DNA of 41,825 nucleotides from Bacillota bacterium (GCA_023392595.1 JAEVYU010000011.1:1-41825); one strand, 5' to 3'. Positions 14,970-23,289 are shown, numbered from the stretch's first letter. Program-made: numbers and translations. The notes: a model not told the origin generated them from the letters alone.

Positions 14970-14995
14970 CCTGCCGCAGGAGAGGAATCGGCAGG
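14970..14995. repeat. GC-rich imperfect dyad between lpxI and lptC
   Basis: CCTGCCG (14970-14976) and CGGCAGG (14989-14995) are inverted around CAGGAGAGGAAT, with a nested CCTGC/GCAGG. It stands out in AT-rich surroundings. It could be a short intergenic repeat or a weak terminator of the lpx operon; there is no T-tract. The rest of 14886-15056 shows only a weak possible promoter for lptC. Confidence 0.4.
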
Positions 14996-15056
14996 TGTAA
15001 AATTAACCCTGCGGATTATTCTTTTACCATTATTTCAATAAAGTCTCTCCTAGAAA

Positions 15057-15866
15057 TCAAAATGTACACGATATAATTTTAATTTGATGTTCTGCCGCCA
15101 GTGATAAAGCAGCATCTCTTTCCAAAAAAAAGGTTTTCCCCGTTTCAATGGCCAGGATTTTGGATTGGGCCTTAATCATGGACTCGATGGTGCTTTTACC
15201 GATCGTTGGAACATCAAATCGTAGATCTTGCCTCGGTTTACTCACCTTGACCACAACCGAACCCGGCCCTCCCAAAGTCCCCCCTCTTACAATAGCCTGA
15301 TCTGTGCCTTCAATAGCTTCAACTGCTAAGACAACTCCGCTTTTTACAACAACGCTCTGGCCAATATCCAAATCGCCCATTGCCTTTGCCATTTTAAACC
15401 CCAGTTTAATATCGGGCATTTCACTTTCAACGACCGTTCCTACGATGGAACCCGGTTCAGCCAATAAATGTTGTAAATATTCGGTTTGTTTCAAAACAGT
15501 CATCCCATTCTTCTCAAACTCGCGGACTATGGCAAGCAAAATGGCATCATCATTTTTTTGTGGCAAACTCGCTAATAATTTCTGACTCAATTCATCAAGA
15601 CCATCGCGGAAAATAGCTTCTTTGCCGACCTTGCCGGCGAAAACCAGTTCCTTTACGTCTCCGTGTTTAAAGGCTTCAATAACCGCGCCCAATTTACCCA
15701 GCCCGTACTCTTGGTAAATGTCTGCCATCTCCTCTATTTCCGGCCGGCATTCTCCTTTAACACCAATTACAATAGCTTCTTTACCACCAGACTTGATCGC
15801 AGATAAAACTTCAACCGGAAGAACTCCCCGGCCTGCGACTAATCCAACTTTTAATCTGGACTGCAA
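15057..15866 (-). CDS. lpxI: UDP-2,3-diacylglucosamine diphosphatase LpxI
   Basis: A lipid A pathway enzyme that hydrolyses UDP-2,3-diacylglucosamine to lipid X and UMP, the LpxH replacement in many non-enteric bacteria. The 269 residues match LpxI (DUF1009): an N-terminal Rossmann-like domain beginning KVGLVAGRGVLPVEV and a C-terminal catalytic domain with AVEAIEGTDQAIVRGG and FDVPTIGKSTIESM. It lies downstream of lpxA on the same strand, with a MITE-like palindrome between, and is the only lipid A hydrolase in the window. Ribosome site AGGAGG precedes the ATG. Confidence 0.93.
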   Translation of the reverse strand: MQSRLKVGLVAGRGVLPVEVLSAIKSGGKEAIVIGVKGECRPEIEEMADIYQEYGLGKLGAVIEAFKHGDVKELVFAGKVGKEAIFRDGLDELSQKLLASLPQKNDDAILLAIVREFEKNGMTVLKQTEYLQHLLAEPGSIVGTVVESEMPDIKLGFKMAKAMGDLDIGQSVVVKSGVVLAVEAIEGTDQAIVRGGTLGGPGSVVVKVSKPRQDLRFDVPTIGKSTIESMIKAQSKILAIETGKTFFLERDAALSLAAEHQIKIISCTF

Positions 15867-15904
15867 AACAAACTCCTCCTTTGTAATCTGTAATGAACTA
15901 AAAG

Positions 15905-15983
15905 GGCTGTCTTAAGAACTTGTTATTGGAAAAAGATATAACAAATTTATATCTTTCCCAATATCAAGCACTTTCAGACAGCC
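15905..15983. repeat. 79-bp MITE-like long palindrome between lpxA and lpxI
   Basis: The ends are perfect 8-bp inverted repeats GGCTGTCT and AGACAGCC. The inverted homology continues inward for about 37 bp per arm with a few mismatches and single-base gaps: ...CTTG(T/A)TATTGG...AAAGATATAA, leaving only a few bases at the centre. Ends in GGCTGTCT are common in transposon-derived miniature elements. No clear target duplication is seen (flanks CTAAAAG and TCTTAAAA). Transcribed, it would form one long hairpin. It may be a MITE that now serves as a terminator or RNA-stability element within the lpx operon. Confidence 0.6.
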
Positions 15984-16015
15984 TCTTAAAAATTCCGTGT
16001 AAAAAAGAAATGAAT

Positions 16016-16822
16016 TTAACGTTGAATACCACGTTCGGCATTCCGTAAAAAGCGAATGAAATGGTCAATCTCAGGAGTTCCACCCAGTTCTTGATCCATT
16101 TGTTCGATTGCTTGGTTGATTGGTAAATTGGAGCGATACAGAATACGATAAGCTTTCTTAATCTCTTCACGAACCTCGGCATCAATACCGTTTCTTCTTA
16201 ACCCAACCACATTGATACCGCATGCTTTGGCTGGATTCCCATCAACCAGTACAAACGGAGGAATATCCTTAACTACTTTAGTCAGGAAACCGACCATCAC
16301 CATTTTTCCTACTTTACAAAATTGGTGAACTCCGCTTAAAGGACTGATAATCGCGCGATCTTCTATCGTAACATGTCCGGCGAAGCCTGCCCAACTTCCA
16401 AGAATAATATTATTACCCACTTGACAATCATGAGCTACGTGGGAACAGGCCTCGAATAAATTATTATTACCTATCCTGGTTTCACCGCCGCCACCCTCGG
16501 TGCCCCGGCTAATCGTAACATTTTCTCTGAAAAAATTATTGTCTCCGATAAAGAGAAAACTTTTTTCCCCTTTAAATTTCAAATCTTGGGGTTCACAACC
16601 GATGGTCGCACCATGATAAAAGCGGTTTCCAGTACCAATGGTCGTCCAACCCTCAATTGAAACTTGCGGACCGATTATGCAATTATCCCCAATCTCGACA
16701 TTCTCGCCTATCACTGCATAAGGACCAATCTCAACATTATTACCGATTTTAGCATTGGGATGGACGATAGCTGTCTCATGAATATTTCTTATATTGATTA
16801 CCTTGGATTCCACTAGTTTCAT
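16016..16822 (-). CDS. lpxA: UDP-GlcNAc acyltransferase LpxA
   Basis: The first enzyme of lipid A synthesis, transferring a 3-hydroxyacyl chain from ACP to UDP-GlcNAc. The 268 residues comprise a left-handed beta helix of hexapeptide repeats (IGNNVEIGPYAVIGENVEIG...), the catalytic region SHVAHDC with H131 (E. coli H125), the conserved VHQFC (H166) and a C-terminal helical domain from about 200. The residue at the acyl-length ruler position (E. coli G173) is F179, which suggests a shorter pocket. The start has AGGAGG 8 nt upstream. It is part of lpxC-fabZ-lpxA-lpxI, 182 bp after fabZ; no convincing promoter is seen in that gap. Confidence 0.95.
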   Translation of the reverse strand: MKLVESKVINIRNIHETAIVHPNAKIGNNVEIGPYAVIGENVEIGDNCIIGPQVSIEGWTTIGTGNRFYHGATIGCEPQDLKFKGEKSFLFIGDNNFFRENVTISRGTEGGGGETRIGNNNLFEACSHVAHDCQVGNNIILGSWAGFAGHVTIEDRAIISPLSGVHQFCKVGKMVMVGFLTKVVKDIPPFVLVDGNPAKACGINVVGLRRNGIDAEVREEIKKAYRILYRSNLPINQAIEQMDQELGGTPEIDHFIRFLRNAERGIQR

Positions 16823-17004
16823 GTTTTTGACCTCCTGTCTAAATAAGCAAGATTAATTAGTAAGTGAATTTTTTGTAAGTAATTTTAATATCGGTTATTT
16901 TCCAATAAAAATGGACAGACATATGTGACTAAATTGGGCCAAAAAATGAAACTATTACAGAAAAGCTTTCTATTTCTCATCCAATTGCCTAATATCACAA
17001 AAAA

Positions 17005-17430
17005 TTATTCACCCAGGATAAACATTAATTCCGCTTCGGCTGCGATCTGATTATCAACTTTCGATACCGCTTTAACTTTACCTACGCTACCTTTTACCCG
17101 AATAACCTCAACCTCAATAATAAGCTGATCCCCGGGCACCACGGTTTTGCGAAAGCGAGCATTATCAATTCCGGTAAAATACGGAATTTTCCCTTTGTGT
17201 TCTTCTTGAGAAAGCATCATAATACCGGCGGCTTGAGCCATGGACTCTATAACCAGAACGCCCGGCATTACAGGTTTCGCAGGGAAGTGGCCGTTAAAAA
17301 ATTCTTCATTGGCGGTGACATTTTTTAAAGCAACGATTTTTTGGTTTGGAATTAGCTCCAAAACTCGATCCACTAACAAAAAGGGATACCTGTGGGGAAG
17401 TAAAGCTTTGATTTCATTGATTTCAATCAT
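17005..17430 (-). CDS. fabZ: (3R)-hydroxyacyl-ACP dehydratase FabZ
   Basis: A hot-dog-fold dehydratase that removes water from 3-hydroxyacyl-ACP in fatty-acid elongation. The 141 residues begin with the family signature LPHRYPFLLVDRVLEL; the catalytic pair is H48 (NGHFP) and E62 (VIESMAQAAG). Its start overlaps the lpxC stop by 8 bp, so the two are translated together. It competes with LpxA for the 3-hydroxyacyl pool, a common reason for its place in lpx operons. Confidence 0.96.
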   Translation of the reverse strand: MIEINEIKALLPHRYPFLLVDRVLELIPNQKIVALKNVTANEEFFNGHFPAKPVMPGVLVIESMAQAAGIMMLSQEEHKGKIPYFTGIDNARFRKTVVPGDQLIIEVEVIRVKGSVGKVKAVSKVDNQIAAEAELMFILGE

Positions 17431-18316
17431 TATGAGCCTCCTTGAGCTTTAGCATACTGTCCAGTGGTTCTATTTTGCTGGCAATTGTTCTCGCCAATTC
17501 AATATCAAGGGCGTGACCTGATCTTACCGCTACAATATGCCCAACCAATGGACCTAGTAAATATAGATCACCGATTAAGTCGAGTATTTTATGACGAACG
17601 ATTTCTTCAGGGTAACGTAATTCGTTTCGATAACCATCATTATCAACCACAATTACAGAGTCGTAGGCGTCACTTAACGCCAAACCCTGGCTACGCAAAT
17701 AATTGATTTCGTTCATAAAAGCAATGGTCCGTGCCGGAGCGATTTCCGAAACGAAGGTGTCTTCCCTCAGGGAATAGTGATAATACTGAGTTCCAGTGAC
17801 CTTATGGTCTGAAGTAAAAGTGAAACTGACTTGAAAGTCTTCTGCAGGCAAGGCTATCAAAGTTGATTTAAGAGGTTCGCCGTCTTTGCAAACTGTTCCT
17901 TCCACCCAGAATGGTTCCCGGATATAGGTGTATTGCCTGGGCTCATCCTGCGTTATTATTCCCGCTTTCAATATCTTTTCACAAAAAAAGCGGCCACTGC
18001 AATCGCCACGTGGCAATTCTTCTTTATCGATTTCAATGAGGGCATTATCAATTCCCAGTCCATGAAAGGCAGCCATTAAATGTTCGATCGTCGAAATACG
18101 CCAACCATCTTTCCCAATCGCAACACATTTTTTCGTATCGATGACCGAATGAATATTGGCTTTTACCTTTGGTTTGCCAGGTAAATCAATCCTGCTGAAA
18201 TAGATACCGGTATTAACCGGTTGGGGAAGAATGCGCATCTTGGCCATAGCCCCAGTATGCAGTCCCTGCCCGCATATGTCTATTTCAGCAGCTATGGTTT
18301 GTTGGGGTTTCATCAA
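17423..18316 (-). CDS. lpxC: UDP-3-O-acyl-GlcNAc deacetylase LpxC
   Basis: The zinc deacetylase that commits to lipid A synthesis. The 297 residues contain E78-H79 (IEHLMAAFHGLG), the H242-K-x-x-D246 zinc pair (RHKILDLIGD) and H268 in SGHALDIEL; the N-terminal QTIAAEIDICGQGLHTGA is typical. The usual PxMDGS segment reads LPRGDCSG here, a variant. It is the first gene of its operon, behind a perfect-consensus promoter (18464-18492) and a leader of about 140 nt. GGAGG lies just before the ATG. In E. coli LpxC is controlled by FtsH proteolysis; ftsH is also in this window but far away. Confidence 0.95.
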   Translation of the reverse strand: MMKPQQTIAAEIDICGQGLHTGAMAKMRILPQPVNTGIYFSRIDLPGKPKVKANIHSVIDTKKCVAIGKDGWRISTIEHLMAAFHGLGIDNALIEIDKEELPRGDCSGRFFCEKILKAGIITQDEPRQYTYIREPFWVEGTVCKDGEPLKSTLIALPAEDFQVSFTFTSDHKVTGTQYYHYSLREDTFVSEIAPARTIAFMNEINYLRSQGLALSDAYDSVIVVDNDGYRNELRYPEEIVRHKILDLIGDLYLLGPLVGHIVAVRSGHALDIELARTIASKIEPLDSMLKLKEAHND

Positions 18317-18463
18317 ATTCCTCCATCGCGAAATTGGTTATCAAAGAATATGCTCAATAAGAATTTATTCCCGAACCATTTCATCCTTAAATTAAATTCA
18401 TTCCTTAATTTAAACAAATTAAACGAAAACACCGCGTTTCAGAATTATGAAACAACTTATAAA

Positions 18464-18492
18464 ATTATAAGCCAGCATCAAATAGATGTCAA
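18464..18492 (-). promoter_or_regulatory. Perfect-consensus promoter of the lpxC operon
   Basis: On the minus strand TTGACA (18492-18487), 17 bp, TATAAT (18469-18464): all twelve bases match at ideal spacing. The start site is expected near 18457, giving a leader of about 140 nt before lpxC. The leader contains a small hairpin, GTTTCA-TAATTC-TGAAAC. The -35 lies just beyond the stop of the ATPase gene upstream. Confidence 0.9.
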
Positions 18493-18498
18493 CCCTGC

Positions 18499-19227
18499 TT
18501 AGCGTTTTAACAAATTATGATACTTCTTTCCAATCTCTGAGCAAGGAGTCTCCAAAACTTTCTCCGGCAATCCTTCTTCAACGACTCTTCCTTGATCCAT
18601 AAAAACGATTCTATCCGCTGCCCTCCTGGCAAAAAACAACTCATGCGTAACGATAATCATCGTCGTTTTCCCTTCCCTCACCAATTCTTCCATGACATCA
18701 ATTACCTCACCCACTAAAATCGGGTCCAGCGAAGCAGTGGGTTCATCCCAAAGCATAATTTCAGGCTCTAGCGCCAAAGCCCGGGCAATTCCCACCCTTT
18801 GCTGTTCTCCGCCGCTTAATTCCCAAGGGTGATCGTTTAATTTATTCCCGAGACCGACTCTCGAAAGAGCAACCTTGGCCCGAAAATTGGCCTCTTGAGC
18901 ATCTGTATTATGCAGGCGCAGGGCAAAGGCAACATTATCAAGGGCAGTTAGCCGATTAATTAAATTGAAATGTTGAAATACAAAGCCAATCTTCCGGCGG
19001 ACTTTTAACAATTCCGGGAATGCCAGTGAAGTGATTGCTTCCCCGCTTAAACAGATAACACCGGTATCCGGTTCAGTTAAACGGTTAATGCAGCGTATCA
19101 GGGTCGATTTGCCGCAGCCACTGGGCCCCATAATAACGACTGTTTCGCCTCTCTTTACTACCAGTTCCACACCATTCAAGGCTTTTTTATGACCATAACT
19201 TTTTGCGAGTCCGGATATTGTTAGCAT
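18499..19227 (-). CDS. ABC ATPase paired with the 842-residue permease
   Basis: An ABC transporter ATPase, 242 residues. Walker A GPSGCGKS is at 34-41, the Q-loop is FVFQHFNLINRLTALDNV, the signature LSGGEQQRVGIARALALEP starts at 137, Walker B is IMLWDEPTASLDP and the switch is IIVTHEL. By sequence it is closest to the polar amino-acid/phosphonate (GlnQ/PhnC) group, but no binding protein or usual permease is near. The preceding gene encodes a large envelope protein with a permease-like C-terminus, so these two probably form one transporter. ATG 19227 is chosen (AGAAGG 9 nt upstream); ATG 19236 touches the ribosome site. An amino-acid role should not be assumed. Confidence 0.88.
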   Translation of the reverse strand: MLTISGLAKSYGHKKALNGVELVVKRGETVVIMGPSGCGKSTLIRCINRLTEPDTGVICLSGEAITSLAFPELLKVRRKIGFVFQHFNLINRLTALDNVAFALRLHNTDAQEANFRAKVALSRVGLGNKLNDHPWELSGGEQQRVGIARALALEPEIMLWDEPTASLDPILVGEVIDVMEELVREGKTTMIIVTHELFFARRAADRIVFMDQGRVVEEGLPEKVLETPCSEIGKKYHNLLKR

Positions 19228-19282
19228 AAAATGCATCCTTCTCTAAGTTAATATCAAAAGATTCAATCGATATTCTCACTTC

Positions 19283-21811
19283 TTATTTCATCACCATTTT
19301 CCAGCGGTTTAAAATCTGCAGAGTCCCGGGACGCCCTGCCGGTATTACAATTTCACGCATAATCGTTTTAAATGGCAAACCCAAGGATAACCCGGCCAGC
19401 ACCTCATCTTTACAGATAGGATTAATCTTCTCTGCAATCAATGAGATAAGAACTCCTAGTATTCCTCCGATTAAAGCAATAATCCAAAAATTGAGATAAG
19501 GAATCCTGGCTCCCGATAATAAAAATGTGATACTTAACCAAACACCCCCGATGAATACCGCATATATATTTGCAGGAGACATCACCCGTATTAATAGCGG
19601 ATATATTCTGTCCAACACAGGAACCCGGAAAGATACCTTTTTAGGCAAAATAGAAAATTGGGTCATTTTAAACATTGAAATAATTAATGATTGATCCAAG
19701 ATAAATGTCAATACCCATAAAATCATGATAACCAAGGCCGCAATGGTTGAACGCACTTCAGCTAAAATCTTAAATAATTCCCCTCGAATATCGGGCTGAA
19801 CTGTACCGACAGGCAACGAAAAAACCGTCGTGCTATCGCTCTGAAGAACATTTTTAACAACCGCATCAGCCATAGCATGATCAAGATTTGCACTGGTAAA
19901 AACCTGCAATCTTTCACCCGCCTTTGAACTGCCACCGGCATATTGATCGATTAAGCTTATCGAACGGCCAATCTCTTCATCCATCAATCGAGGTAATGAC
20001 TCTTTGGCTTTTTCCAATTCCGCGATGAGAGATGACAAATCGATTTTATCGGAACCAAACAAACGATCGGAAATTATATTTAAGCCCGACTTCACGGTGA
20101 CCATATCAAATGACGTCAGCCGGGCGAGTACCAAATCGGTTGATTGAATAAGGCCCATTAAATCCCGGTGATTTTTACTGCCCGGCGTAAAGGTTGAGCC
20201 AAAATTATCCGCTTGAATTGCAAATTCTTTAGCCTTATTCCGCCAAGACAACAACACTGCAACCAAAGGATTAAACCGGTTCACAAAATCATCCAACCGT
20301 TGAATGCGTGTCCGCAAAGCCGATTGTACGATTCCAAGCTGAGAATCGAGTAAATGCATTTTATCGGCAATACCACCGGTTTGGCCCACAGCATTTTGCA
20401 ATAATGAACTTCCCCCTGCTACAAGTTGAATATTCTGTAAGCCAATCAAAGCCTGATTAAAACGATTTTCCAAAATCTGAACCCTGCCAAAAGTTTTAGC
20501 GAGATAATCCAAATCATCACCGACTCCATCGACTAGCGTCACCATTTTAGTCAAGTTTTCCCGGTTCGCTTTTCCGGATAGATTATTGACGCTCGAAGAA
20601 ACATTGGCTAATGCTCCACGTACTTCTGCCAATTTTCGATATGTTTTCTCGATTCCACTTACAGTTAAGCCGGCTCCTCCAGTGGAATTATTAAAATCAT
20701 TAATGGCCGAATTGATTTTAGTTAAAAGATTGACCCCTTGATCCATCGCATAAACGATTTGGCCTTTGCGATCGGATACTTCAATCGATGCAATGGGTGA
20801 CCCTACCTTATCTCCCGGTAATAGCCTAAAGGCATTATTATCCTTTACAAATCCGGCATCTCCTTGAATAATAAGGCCGCCAATTCCGGAAGCATCTTTG
20901 ACATTCACCTTAACTACTACATTCAGTGGTTGCAATAAAGAACCGGGCGTTATATTTTGAGTGTTTTGACCATTTAAAACCAACAAATCTCCCACTTCAA
21001 TTTGGGAACCCGGGTAAGGATTGACTTTCACTCGTGAGGTATAGGCAAGTAAAAATCGTTTAACCTCGAGCAAAGTATCCATCATATATTGGCTATCATC
21101 ACTACCGCTTGCTAAAGTGATATCTTGGGCTGTACGAACTCCATTAACTCCAAGCAAAGATTGGGAAACTTTTTTACCCATCCCCAATAACTCTTGGGGT
21201 TTATAAGATGAACCCAGTCGAACTTCAAGAATCTGATAACGCCGCAATATCTTTTTGACTTGATCAGAAACTGATTTAGTGGTATGAATATCTTTCATAA
21301 TAACCCCAATACTATTTCCATCCTTAAAGGTAAACAAAACCCCGGGGATTTTCTCAATCTCATTGGAGAGTCGCTTAAATACGCCGCTAGGAACGCTGGT
21401 GACATTAAGCCTAGGTTCAGTCATTACCGAAAAGCCGCCATTTCCGGGCAGATTGTCGAAATAATATCCAAGGCTATTATAAACCTCTTTCGTTTTATAT
21501 TGAGCTGGCAGTGTTAAAAAAAAGGAGGCCTTACCCACAATACTCATACCGGTTTTCAACTTGGCCCCCGGGAAACGTTCAGCAATTGTTTCCCGGATTT
21601 GCCGCACCATTGCCCCTTTTAACTCTTCTTTGGTTTGAAACAGCAAGTCATATTCCCCGAAATTACCCATAATTCCGGTGACTGCCTGGGCAAAATATTT
21701 ATCAGTGGCCATCGCAAACGCCATCGCAAATAGGCTTGATCCGATAATACTGACCATAACCAACAGCAATATATCCTTCGTAAAAGTATCTTTTTTCAGC
21801 CACGACAACAT
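19283..21811 (-). CDS. Large envelope permease-like protein, 842 residues, unrecognised
   Basis: No named family is recognised. Seen: one N-terminal membrane helix (about 15-35); a 640-residue extracytoplasmic region with alpha/beta parts (40-330), a beta segment (about 290-370, with PGDKVGSPIASIEV reminiscent of, but not clearly, an MCE domain), then long helices/coiled coil (about 370-620, many NNL, SSVNNLSG and LDSQL motifs); and three C-terminal helices (about 685-710, 751-767, 776-795). The last 40 residues read EVLAGLSLGLPFKTIMREIVIPAGRPG, like the EAA coupling motif of MetI-type permeases, but the usual helices after it are absent. The ATPase gene is 55 bp downstream. GGAGGAG precedes the ATG. 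Likely a transenvelope lipid or solute ABC system, by inference. Confidence 0.75.
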   Translation of the reverse strand: MLSWLKKDTFTKDILLLVMVSIIGSSLFAMAFAMATDKYFAQAVTGIMGNFGEYDLLFQTKEELKGAMVRQIRETIAERFPGAKLKTGMSIVGKASFFLTLPAQYKTKEVYNSLGYYFDNLPGNGGFSVMTEPRLNVTSVPSGVFKRLSNEIEKIPGVLFTFKDGNSIGVIMKDIHTTKSVSDQVKKILRRYQILEVRLGSSYKPQELLGMGKKVSQSLLGVNGVRTAQDITLASGSDDSQYMMDTLLEVKRFLLAYTSRVKVNPYPGSQIEVGDLLVLNGQNTQNITPGSLLQPLNVVVKVNVKDASGIGGLIIQGDAGFVKDNNAFRLLPGDKVGSPIASIEVSDRKGQIVYAMDQGVNLLTKINSAINDFNNSTGGAGLTVSGIEKTYRKLAEVRGALANVSSSVNNLSGKANRENLTKMVTLVDGVGDDLDYLAKTFGRVQILENRFNQALIGLQNIQLVAGGSSLLQNAVGQTGGIADKMHLLDSQLGIVQSALRTRIQRLDDFVNRFNPLVAVLLSWRNKAKEFAIQADNFGSTFTPGSKNHRDLMGLIQSTDLVLARLTSFDMVTVKSGLNIISDRLFGSDKIDLSSLIAELEKAKESLPRLMDEEIGRSISLIDQYAGGSSKAGERLQVFTSANLDHAMADAVVKNVLQSDSTTVFSLPVGTVQPDIRGELFKILAEVRSTIAALVIMILWVLTFILDQSLIISMFKMTQFSILPKKVSFRVPVLDRIYPLLIRVMSPANIYAVFIGGVWLSITFLLSGARIPYLNFWIIALIGGILGVLISLIAEKINPICKDEVLAGLSLGLPFKTIMREIVIPAGRPGTLQILNRWKMVMK

Positions 21812-21831
21812 ATGACTCCTCCATTAGCTGG

Positions 21832-21859
21832 ATTATAACATAATAAACGGGTAAAACAA
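21832..21859 (-). promoter_or_regulatory. Possible promoter of the 842-residue permease gene
   Basis: On the minus strand TTGTTT (21859-21854), 16 bp, TATAAT (21837-21832). The -10 is perfect and the -35 half-matching. The leader would be only about 14 nt, just enough to include GGAGGAG. Confidence 0.45.
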
Positions 21860-21923
21860 CGATAAATTTCGCATTAAGCTGGTAAAATGTATGGAAATAC
21901 CGGTAAATTGAGGACATCTACTT

Positions 21924-21953
21924 TAGACAAACCTACTTTATATATAGTATACT
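21924..21953 (+). promoter_or_regulatory. Possible promoter of the AlbA_2-like gene
   Basis: TAGACA (21924-21929), 18 bp, TATACT (21948-21953). The start site would be near 21960, giving a leader of about 36 nt to the TTG start with its GAGGAGG site. It is divergent from the permease promoter; the 184-bp gap serves both. Confidence 0.55.
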
Positions 21954-21995
21954 GATTAAATAAGCATCCATGAACAACCAGAGGAGGAAGAGAAG

Positions 21996-23270
21996 TTGGA
22001 TTATCAACATTTTCATCGTTTTATCGAAAATGGTGAATCAGCCTATTGTATCTTTATGTTGGAAAGCAAGGCCCTTAGTGGATCCATATCAGACGATGCG
22101 GAACTCGCTAAATCGATTGTTGCTTTAGCCAACAACGAAACAGCGGTTAATTATATAATGATTGGAGCCTCCAGCGAAGGGGAATATCAAACCGTCACCA
22201 ACCATAATTTAACCAATGAAAACCTGCAGCAATTTTGTAAAGAAAACATTTTCCCGACTCCTACAGTCTCGTTGAACTGGTATACCTGGGATGAGGCAGA
22301 TAACCAGCTCTTAAACGATAAGACTTTCGTAGTTATTCAAGTTGAATCACAAGCCCGGCAATGTTTCCGGTTGAATCAGGAGTTTTATAATCCCGCTAAA
22401 AACTGTAATTTCAAAAAAGGTGAGGTATGGGTCCGTCATAACAAAGATACCGTTTTCGCTTCTCCGGAAGAGATCCGAAAGCTATTTGAAAAAAAACGTA
22501 TCGAGCCAAAGACCCATCAAATTAATTATTTAAACTTCCCTTATGCGGCCATTCTGCCATACATCTTAGACGAGCTGGAAGAATTGGCCGGCGCAGTAAG
22601 CGGGAAAGTGTACGGTGAGGTAAATCCATTTATTGTTAGAGGTGTTCCTTCCCTCTTTTATCATATTATGATCCCGGTTAATGGCAAACCATTGTTATTA
22701 CGGATTGTCCCTGTTGATAAATGCACCGAAAAAGGCCAGCTTGCAACCTTACATAATGCTTATCTAACATTCGAACACGGAATCCTCCTCATTTCACTGG
22801 GAGATGTAACAGAAACCGCCCTCCAAAATTCTGATATTCAACGGAAAGAATCTTGGGGATGGCTTTGTACGCATCCCTATATGCACGCCGGCCTGAAGGA
22901 GCATAATCTGAATATCCCCTTGTCGGAGGAAATAAAGCCGATTGTTGGAGAACCCCCTTCGCTATGTTTCGTTTTTCCAAATATCGCGAACAACCAAACT
23001 TTATCCGTTTGTTGGAATAATTTAATGTCGGCTATACAAATGCAGGATGATTTCATTCAAACAATCGTAAACAGCCGCGACCGAATCAATATCATAGCAC
23101 TATCCCATTTGCAAGAAGGTTGTCCAATCCCAACCAACAAAACCTTCAAACCAAAAAATTTATTGGGAAACGAAATGTGGGCCCCAAAAAAATATGGGAA
23201 CGTACTTCTCAATCGTAGGCCGGAGATTTGTAATGCTCTTAAGTATCTCGTCGACAAGATGATTGAGTAA
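21996..23270 (+). CDS. AlbA_2 (Schlafen-like) domain protein, unknown C-terminus
   Basis: A 424-residue protein starting at TTG 21996 with GAGGAGGAAG upstream. The first 165 residues look like an AlbA_2/Schlafen-type domain: E-SKALSGSISDDAELAKSIVALANNE, IMIGASSEGE, TFVVIQVESQ, and the closing GEVWVRHNKDTVFASPEEI. The remaining 260 residues (an alpha/beta part near 180-290 with LLLRIVPVDKCTEKGQ, and a C-terminal part with NWLM-type helices) match nothing recognised. AlbA_2 proteins can be nucleic-acid-binding regulators or defence effectors. The gene is alone on the plus strand between two minus-strand blocks and has its own promoter and terminator hairpin, so it may have been acquired independently. 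Confidence 0.75.
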   Translation: MDYQHFHRFIENGESAYCIFMLESKALSGSISDDAELAKSIVALANNETAVNYIMIGASSEGEYQTVTNHNLTNENLQQFCKENIFPTPTVSLNWYTWDEADNQLLNDKTFVVIQVESQARQCFRLNQEFYNPAKNCNFKKGEVWVRHNKDTVFASPEEIRKLFEKKRIEPKTHQINYLNFPYAAILPYILDELEELAGAVSGKVYGEVNPFIVRGVPSLFYHIMIPVNGKPLLLRIVPVDKCTEKGQLATLHNAYLTFEHGILLISLGDVTETALQNSDIQRKESWGWLCTHPYMHAGLKEHNLNIPLSEEIKPIVGEPPSLCFVFPNIANNQTLSVCWNNLMSAIQMQDDFIQTIVNSRDRINIIALSHLQEGCPIPTNKTFKPKNLLGNEMWAPKKYGNVLLNRRPEICNALKYLVDKMIE

Positions 23271-23289
23271 ATGAAAACTTTTCTTCAAT

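Noticed and set aside
18499..19227. Annotation of the ATPase as a glutamine/polar amino-acid importer subunit
   Set aside because: No binding protein or normal permease is nearby and its partner is a large envelope protein; class similarity does not show substrate.
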